Source of the DNA: Clostridia bacterium
GTDB lineage: Bacteria > Bacillota > Clostridia > TANB77 > CAG-508
Assembly (NCBI GenBank): GCA_900772235.1
Contig: CAAGQX010000183.1
Coordinates: forward strand, 1-9,785
Direction of reading: 5' to 3'
Length of the DNA stretch: 9,785 nucleotides
Shown here one piece after another: positions 6,111-9,785 of this stretch. Every line of letters starts with the position of its first letter. Position 1 is the first letter of the stretch. Position numbers and translations under genes: made by a program. Under the pieces are notes generated by a model, which saw nothing but the letters and a program-made list of their open reading frames with translations, ran no database searches and had not been told where the DNA came from.

Positions 6111-7286
6111 AAAAAGAAAATTTTATTTGTAATTATATTATTATTTGTAATGGTATCTAGTCATATTTTAATTGCATTTGCTGCAAATAAATCGCAATTG
6201 CAACAAGAAAGTTCTGATCTTAAGAATAAAATTGATCAAACCAAAAATGAACTTGGAGAAGTAGAAAGCAATTTAACAGGTGTTATGGCACAAATACAAG
6301 AGCTAACTACAAAAATTTCCGAATATCAAAATCAAATAGACGACTTGAATTCACAAATATCTGGGTTAGAAGACCAAATAACAGAAGCAGAAGCTAACTT
6401 GAAAAAGGCAGAAGAGGATTACAATTTACAAAAAGATAGATTACAAAAAAGAATTGTAGCATTGTATGAAATGGGAGAAACAACTTATTTAGATGTATTA
6501 CTTTCTTCGGCTAGTATAACAGATTTTATAGATAAGTATTATATAGTTTCTGAAATAGCAGAATACGATAATAACTTATTAGATTCTATAGAAAAAAACA
6601 AAAACCAAATAGAAGATGCTAAGAAAACACTAGAAGATAGCAAAGCACAAATAGAAAGCTTAAAAAGTAGTAAAGAAGCTACAGCAAATGCATTAAAAGA
6701 TTCGCAAGCAGTAAAAAAACAATATGCAAGTGAATTAACAGATGAACAACAAGAATTAAAAACAAAAATAGAAGAAATGGCAGAAGACCAAAGAGCAATC
6801 CAAAAAGAATTAGAAGAAATAGCAAGAAAAGAAGCAAATTCAGGTGGTACAACAATAATAAATGGTTCACCAAGCGACTATGGATATGTATTCCCAGTAG
6901 CAGGATTATCTATATACAATATAAACAACAGACATTATCCTTCTTATAGTGGACATACAGGTGTAGATATAAATATTAATGTAGTAGGAAAAAGTGTAGT
7001 AGCTGTAAAAGCAGGAACTGTTGAAACATCAAAAGCATTAAAAAATTCAAATGGTTCTTATAGAAGTTATGGCGAATATATAGTAATAAACCATCACGAT
7101 GGAACAATGACACTTTATGCACATATGTTAGCAGGTTCAAGAAGAGTTATTCGAGGACAGAGTGTGGCACAAGGACAAGTAATTGGAACAGTTGGAAGTA
7201 CAGGAAATTCAACAGGACCTCATTTACATTTTGAAGTAAGAGTAAAAGGAAGATGTGTGAATCCGTTACCATATTTAGGAGCTTAA
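6108..7286 (+). CDS. Secreted coiled-coil M23 peptidoglycan endopeptidase, second paralogue
   Basis: This 392-residue tandem paralogue of the preceding gene keeps the same order. It has a signal peptide (about 1-25, AFA-A), a coiled coil (about 28-112), a block KRIVALYEMGETTYLDVLLSS (114-134) identical to the first paralogue, a second coiled coil (about 150-243) and a C-terminal M23 domain (about 255-392). The zinc ligands are intact: H283 and D287 in HTGVD, H339 in YAHM, and H372/H374 in HLH. The M23 domain differs from its neighbour: SPFGTRFHP before the first ligand is replaced by a NINNRHYP region, and a strand connection near residues 308-322 (KALKNSNGSYRSYG) is longer. The linker has SGGT. 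Strong coiled-coil and weaker M23 likeness suggest a shared activator, probably FtsX, but a different cut site or timing. A hairpin lies after the stop. Confidence 0.87.
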   Translation: MKKKILFVIILLFVMVSSHILIAFAANKSQLQQESSDLKNKIDQTKNELGEVESNLTGVMAQIQELTTKISEYQNQIDDLNSQISGLEDQITEAEANLKKAEEDYNLQKDRLQKRIVALYEMGETTYLDVLLSSASITDFIDKYYIVSEIAEYDNNLLDSIEKNKNQIEDAKKTLEDSKAQIESLKSSKEATANALKDSQAVKKQYASELTDEQQELKTKIEEMAEDQRAIQKELEEIARKEANSGGTTIINGSPSDYGYVFPVAGLSIYNINNRHYPSYSGHTGVDININVVGKSVVAVKAGTVETSKALKNSNGSYRSYGEYIVINHHDGTMTLYAHMLAGSRRVIRGQSVAQGQVIGTVGSTGNSTGPHLHFEVRVKGRCVNPLPYLGA

Positions 7287-7287
7287 T

Positions 7288-7317
7288 TTGCATAAATTAT
7301 ATTTTTAATAATATAAA
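7288..7317 (+). promoter_or_regulatory. Possible promoter of the S41 protease gene
   Basis: TTGCAT (7288-7293), 18 bases, then TATAAA (7312-7317). It lies directly after the second hydrolase gene and before the hairpin at 7334-7382, so any transcript would carry that hairpin in its leader. The region is extremely AT-rich, and chance matches are likely. Confidence 0.3.
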
Positions 7318-7333
7318 TAATATAAGGAATAAT

Positions 7334-7382
7334 AAAACTTGCCGCATTAAATTTGGTATTTAGTAAATGCGGCAATAGTTTT
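7334..7382 (+). terminator. Hairpin, possible terminator or attenuator before the S41 protease gene
   Basis: TGCCGCATT (7340-7348) and AATGCGGCA (7366-7374) form a 9-bp stem with a 17-base loop. AAAACT (7334-7339) and AGTTTT (7377-7382) extend it across a 2-base bulge. The T tract is short (TTTT) and lies in the outer stem, as in some terminators where an A tract pairs with the U tract. It is related in sequence to the hairpin at 2114-2153. It may end or attenuate the ftsEX-hydrolase transcript. Confidence 0.5.
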
Positions 7383-7413
7383 GCTAATTAAAAGAAATAT
7401 TTGGAGGTAAAAT

Positions 7414-8613
7414 ATGAATTTTGACAAGAAAAACAATATCTACAAAATAATAATGATAATAGTAGTAACAGCACTAGTTACATTTTTGCTTTCGTCTGTA
7501 ATTTTTTATAATTATTATATGAAAACAGATGGCGGAAATATAACAGCTTTATCTAAATATATAAATATATCGAATTCTACAACTACATTAGAACAAAAAA
7601 TTGAAATATTAAAAAAGTATTTAGAAAAAGAATATATAGGCGAACTTGATGAAGAAAAAATGGTAGAATCTGCACTTAAAGGGTATGTAGAAGGAATAGG
7701 AGATAAGTACACAGAATATTTAACTCCAGATGAATTAGAAGACCTTATGACTTCAGTAAATGGCAATTATGTTGGAATAGGAATTTATATGACACAAGAT
7801 AAAGAAGGAAATATTGTAGTGTTACTTCCAATAGAGGGATCTCCAGCAGCGGAAAAAGGGTTAAAAACAGGAGATATTATTAATAAAATAAATGGAGAAG
7901 AATGTAAAGGACTTGAACTAACAGAAGTATCTAACAAGGTAAAGGGAGAAGAAGGAACAACTGTAAATTTAGAAATATTAAGAGAAAATGAAATTATAAA
8001 TGTAGATGTAGAAAGAAAAACTGTAGAACTTAAATATATAGATTCAAAAGTATTAGAAGGTAATATTGGTTATATAGAGCTATTAGCATTTGACGAAGGA
8101 GCTACAATAAAATTTAAAGAAGAATTAACAAAACTAAAAGAACAAAATGTAAAATCATTAATAATAGACTTAAGAGATAATGGAGGAGGATTAGTAACAG
8201 AAGCAATTTCTTTATCAGAAATTTTTGCACCAATGGGAAATGTTGTTTTAAAGTCGTATGATAAGGACGGAAAAGAAACAGTAACCAAATCTACCAATAT
8301 TAATACCGAAAAAATGGAAGTGGTTGTTTTAGTAAATGAGAACTCCGCAAGTGCAACAGAAATTTTTGCAGCAGCAATGCAAGATAATAATTTAGCGACG
8401 ATAGTAGGAACAAAAACTTTTGGCAAAGGCGTAATGCAAGAGGTACAGCCACTAAAAATAGGAGGGGCATTAAAAATAACAATAGAAGAATTTAAAACAC
8501 CAAATGGAAACACTATACACAAAGTAGGAATAACACCAGATATAGAAGTAGAAAATAATGAAAAAGAAGATACACAGCTTCAAAAGGCAATAGAATATTT
8601 AAACAAAAAATAG
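7414..8613 (+). CDS. C-terminal processing serine protease (S41 family, PDZ domain)
   Basis: A membrane-anchored extracytoplasmic Ser/Lys protease of the CtpA/CtpB/Prc family, 399 residues. It has an N-terminal anchor (about 11-33), a helical N-domain (55-112), a PDZ domain starting at YVGIGIYM (119-126) and running to about 200, then the S41 core. Catalytic residues follow the family pattern: S313 in NENSASATEIF, K338 in TKTFGKGVMQ and Q342. The Ser-Lys distance of 25 and Lys-Gln of 4 match known members. LRDNGGG (253-259) is also conserved. GGAGGT (7403-7408) sets the ATG. In B. subtilis ctpB sits beside ftsEX and takes part in sporulation signalling; in Gram-negatives relatives degrade M23 wall hydrolases. 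Here a role in trimming the two neighbouring hydrolases is a reasonable inference, unproven. A strong terminator follows. Confidence 0.92.
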   Translation: MNFDKKNNIYKIIMIIVVTALVTFLLSSVIFYNYYMKTDGGNITALSKYINISNSTTTLEQKIEILKKYLEKEYIGELDEEKMVESALKGYVEGIGDKYTEYLTPDELEDLMTSVNGNYVGIGIYMTQDKEGNIVVLLPIEGSPAAEKGLKTGDIINKINGEECKGLELTEVSNKVKGEEGTTVNLEILRENEIINVDVERKTVELKYIDSKVLEGNIGYIELLAFDEGATIKFKEELTKLKEQNVKSLIIDLRDNGGGLVTEAISLSEIFAPMGNVVLKSYDKDGKETVTKSTNINTEKMEVVVLVNENSASATEIFAAAMQDNNLATIVGTKTFGKGVMQEVQPLKIGGALKITIEEFKTPNGNTIHKVGITPDIEVENNEKEDTQLQKAIEYLNKK

Positions 8614-8620
8614 AGTTTAG

Positions 8621-8660
8621 GCATATAGTAATTAGGGAATAATTACTATATGCTTTTTTA
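8621..8660 (+). terminator. Strong intrinsic terminator after the S41 protease gene
   Basis: GCATATAGTAATTA (8621-8634) and TAATTACTATATGC (8640-8653) form a perfect 14-bp stem with the loop GGGAA, followed by TTTTTTA (8654-8660). It closes the ftsEX-hydrolase-protease cluster, 8 bases after the stop codon. Confidence 0.92.
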
Positions 8661-8700
8661 TTACATAAAAATATGATAGTGTAAAGTAATCTATGAAAAA

Positions 8701-8732
8701 TCTAAGGGCGATTTTAATCGCCCGCACTTAGA
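8701..8732 (+). repeat. GGGCG palindromic repeat, copy 2
   Basis: GGGCGATT (8706-8713) and AATCGCCC (8716-8723) form a perfect inverted repeat around TT. The 18-base core is identical to that of the copy at 9718-9735. TCTAA (8701-8705) and TTAGA (8728-8732) extend the pairing with a 4-base bulge (GCAC). It lies 36 bases upstream of the patatin gene, between that gene and the previous terminator, and so may be in its leader. Confidence 0.7.
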
Positions 8733-8768
8733 AGAAATTACTAAAAAAGAACATTTTAGGAGGAATTT

Positions 8769-9602
8769 ATGAAAATTGGTTTAGCCCTATCTGGTGGCGG
8801 AATTAGAGGAATTGCTCACGCTGGGGTGATTAAAGCATTAGAAGAAAGCAATATAAAAATAGACATTATTGGTGGCACAAGCTCAGGCAGTATGATTGCA
8901 AGTTTATATGCACTAGGATATAAACCAGATGAAATTTATGGACTTTTTAAAAAATATGCAAGTACAATAGTTAAATTAAATAGCAACATAATAAGAAAAG
9001 AAATAAAAAACTTTATTATAAATCATAGAATAAAAAGCCAAGGAATAAATAATGGAGAATTTATAGAAGAAATTTTTAATAAAAAGGCAAAAGAAAAGGG
9101 AATAAACAATATAAATGAAATAGAGATGCCATTAGCTATACCAGCTGTTGATATAACAAAAAGCAAAGAATGCATATTTACATCAAGCCAAATAAATGAA
9201 GAAAACTATGTATCAAATATAGAAGTTGGAAAAGCAGTAAGGGCAAGTAGTAGTTTTCCAATAATTTATGAACCAATGAAATATGAAGAAAAATTACTAT
9301 TAGACGGAGGAGTGTTAGACAATGTTCCGGTAAAAGCTGTAAAAAAATTAGGAGCAGAAAAGGTGATTGCAGTAAACTTTGATAGTGACAAAATAGACTT
9401 GGAAAGCAATGCAATAGATATTATAATGAAAGTATCGGATATAATGGGAAGACAAATATCAGAAGAAGATTTAAAATTAAGTGATTATATAATTACAGTC
9501 CCAACAGATGGAACAGGCATACTAGATGTGAGTAAGATAGATTATTGCTATGAATCTGGGTATGAGATTGCAAGAGAACAAATAAAAAATATGAGTTTTT
9601 AA
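8769..9602 (+). CDS. Patatin-like phospholipase / lipid acyl hydrolase
   Basis: A 277-residue cytoplasmic or membrane-associated serine hydrolase of the bacterial patatin family (RssA/YlbK-like), expected to cleave acyl chains from phospholipids or related lipids. The family motifs are in order: an oxyanion loop LSGGGIRGIAHAG (7-19), the nucleophile elbow GGTSSGS (35-41, nucleophile S38) and the second catalytic residue in LLLDGGVLDNVP (176-187, D179). ASSSFPIIYEP (159-169) is also typical. There is no signal peptide or clear membrane helix. AGGAGG (8758-8763) lies 5 bases before the ATG. It stands alone between two terminators, and I see no convincing promoter. The natural substrate cannot be told; pssA upstream is also lipid-related but is far away and in another unit. 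Confidence 0.9.
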   Translation: MKIGLALSGGGIRGIAHAGVIKALEESNIKIDIIGGTSSGSMIASLYALGYKPDEIYGLFKKYASTIVKLNSNIIRKEIKNFIINHRIKSQGINNGEFIEEIFNKKAKEKGINNINEIEMPLAIPAVDITKSKECIFTSSQINEENYVSNIEVGKAVRASSSFPIIYEPMKYEEKLLLDGGVLDNVPVKAVKKLGAEKVIAVNFDSDKIDLESNAIDIIMKVSDIMGRQISEEDLKLSDYIITVPTDGTGILDVSKIDYCYESGYEIAREQIKNMSF

Positions 9603-9630
9603 GAGTGTGTAAAGAATTTTTTGTAAAATG

Positions 9631-9680
9631 AAAATACCTTTTATGATATAATATAGATATATCATAAAAGGTATTTTTTT
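9631..9680 (+). terminator. Very strong intrinsic terminator after the patatin gene
   Basis: A perfect 20-bp stem, 9631-9650 with 9658-9677, encloses the 7-base loop ATATAGA and is followed by a T tract to 9680. The opposite strand also reads the stem followed by TTTTCATTTTAC, so it may act in both directions and stop a converging transcript from beyond the window. It lies 28 bases after the stop. Confidence 0.9.
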
Positions 9681-9699
9681 CACTACATTAAATTGTAAA

Positions 9700-9757
9700 A
9701 ATTGTAATTTGTTGTAGGGGCGATTTTAATCGCCCGAAATAGAATATGATTACAATT
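9700..9757 (+). repeat. GGGCG palindromic repeat, copy 3, with outer arms
   Basis: The core is GTAGGGGCGATT..AATCGCCCG, with perfect arms GGGCGATT (9718-9725) and AATCGCCC (9728-9735). Outer arms AATTGTAAT (9700-9708) and ATTACAATT (9749-9757) are exact inverse complements, so the whole 58-base unit can fold as a stem with an inner hairpin. The core is identical to copy 2. The GTAGGG edge is shared with copy 1 read in the other direction. No gene is visible in the remaining bases to the window end. Confidence 0.7.
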
Positions 9758-9785
9758 ATTTTTGTTCAATTATGCAATAATATTT

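Noticed and set aside
8070..8522. Minus-strand open frame opposite the S41 protease gene
   Set aside because: It lies wholly inside a well-supported gene and shows no family motif or start signal.
8661..8768. Promoter for the patatin gene
   Set aside because: One should exist after the strong terminator, and TATGAT at 8672-8677 is a possible -10 box, but no acceptable -35 box lies at 16-18 bases. Not called.
9621..9652. TTGTAA and TATAAT resembling a promoter after the patatin gene
   Set aside because: The spacing is 20 bases and the TATAAT lies inside the 20-bp terminator stem, with no gene visible downstream in the window.
1..9785. Defence system, CRISPR array, phage or transposase genes
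   Set aside because: No regularly spaced repeats, transposase, integrase, nuclease or toxin motif is seen. All nine genes fit ordinary chromosomal families.

Overview
The window looks like a chromosomal segment of a low-GC Gram-positive bacterium, most probably an uncultured clostridium-like Firmicute. It has very AT-rich DNA, AGA-rich codon use, strong AGGAGG-type ribosome sites, TTG and GTG starts, and the gene order ftsE-ftsX-M23 hydrolase-S41 protease, which is typical of Firmicutes. All nine genes lie on the + strand. No mobile-element gene, RNA gene or CRISPR array is visible. No gene-free stretch exceeds 300 bases; the longest are 1-179, 3106-3297 and 9603-9785, and each holds palindromes, promoters or terminators.

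Region 1 (1-1230): a palindromic repeat and a probable terminator of an upstream gene come first. A near-ideal vegetative promoter (TTGACA-17-TATAAT) then drives a phosphatidylserine synthase (pssA) and a small type IV prepilin-like protein, closed by an intrinsic terminator. Region 2 (1216-3192): a transketolase split into two genes, with a hairpin in the gap between them, ends at a 36-bp-armed palindrome that is not a standard terminator.

Region 3 (3234-8660): this is the main unit. It holds FtsE and FtsX (overlapping by ATGA), two tandem paralogous secreted coiled-coil + M23 peptidoglycan endopeptidases, and an S41 C-terminal processing protease with a PDZ domain. FtsEX is the ATP-driven switch that opens cell-wall hydrolases during division or elongation; the two coiled-coil hydrolases are its likely effectors, and the S41 protease may trim or degrade wall enzymes. 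A hairpin after the second hydrolase may end or attenuate the transcript before the protease gene. Region 4 (8661-9785): a lone patatin-like lipase lies between two strong terminators and two copies of a GGGCG palindromic repeat.

The protein-coding content is mostly conserved and familiar. The less explained material is between the genes: a family of three small palindromes with compensating arm changes, a pair of related hairpins inside gene clusters, and the long palindrome after the transketolase. Among the proteins, the hydrolase duplication next to FtsEX is the best lead. I do not see a clearly new multi-gene system.
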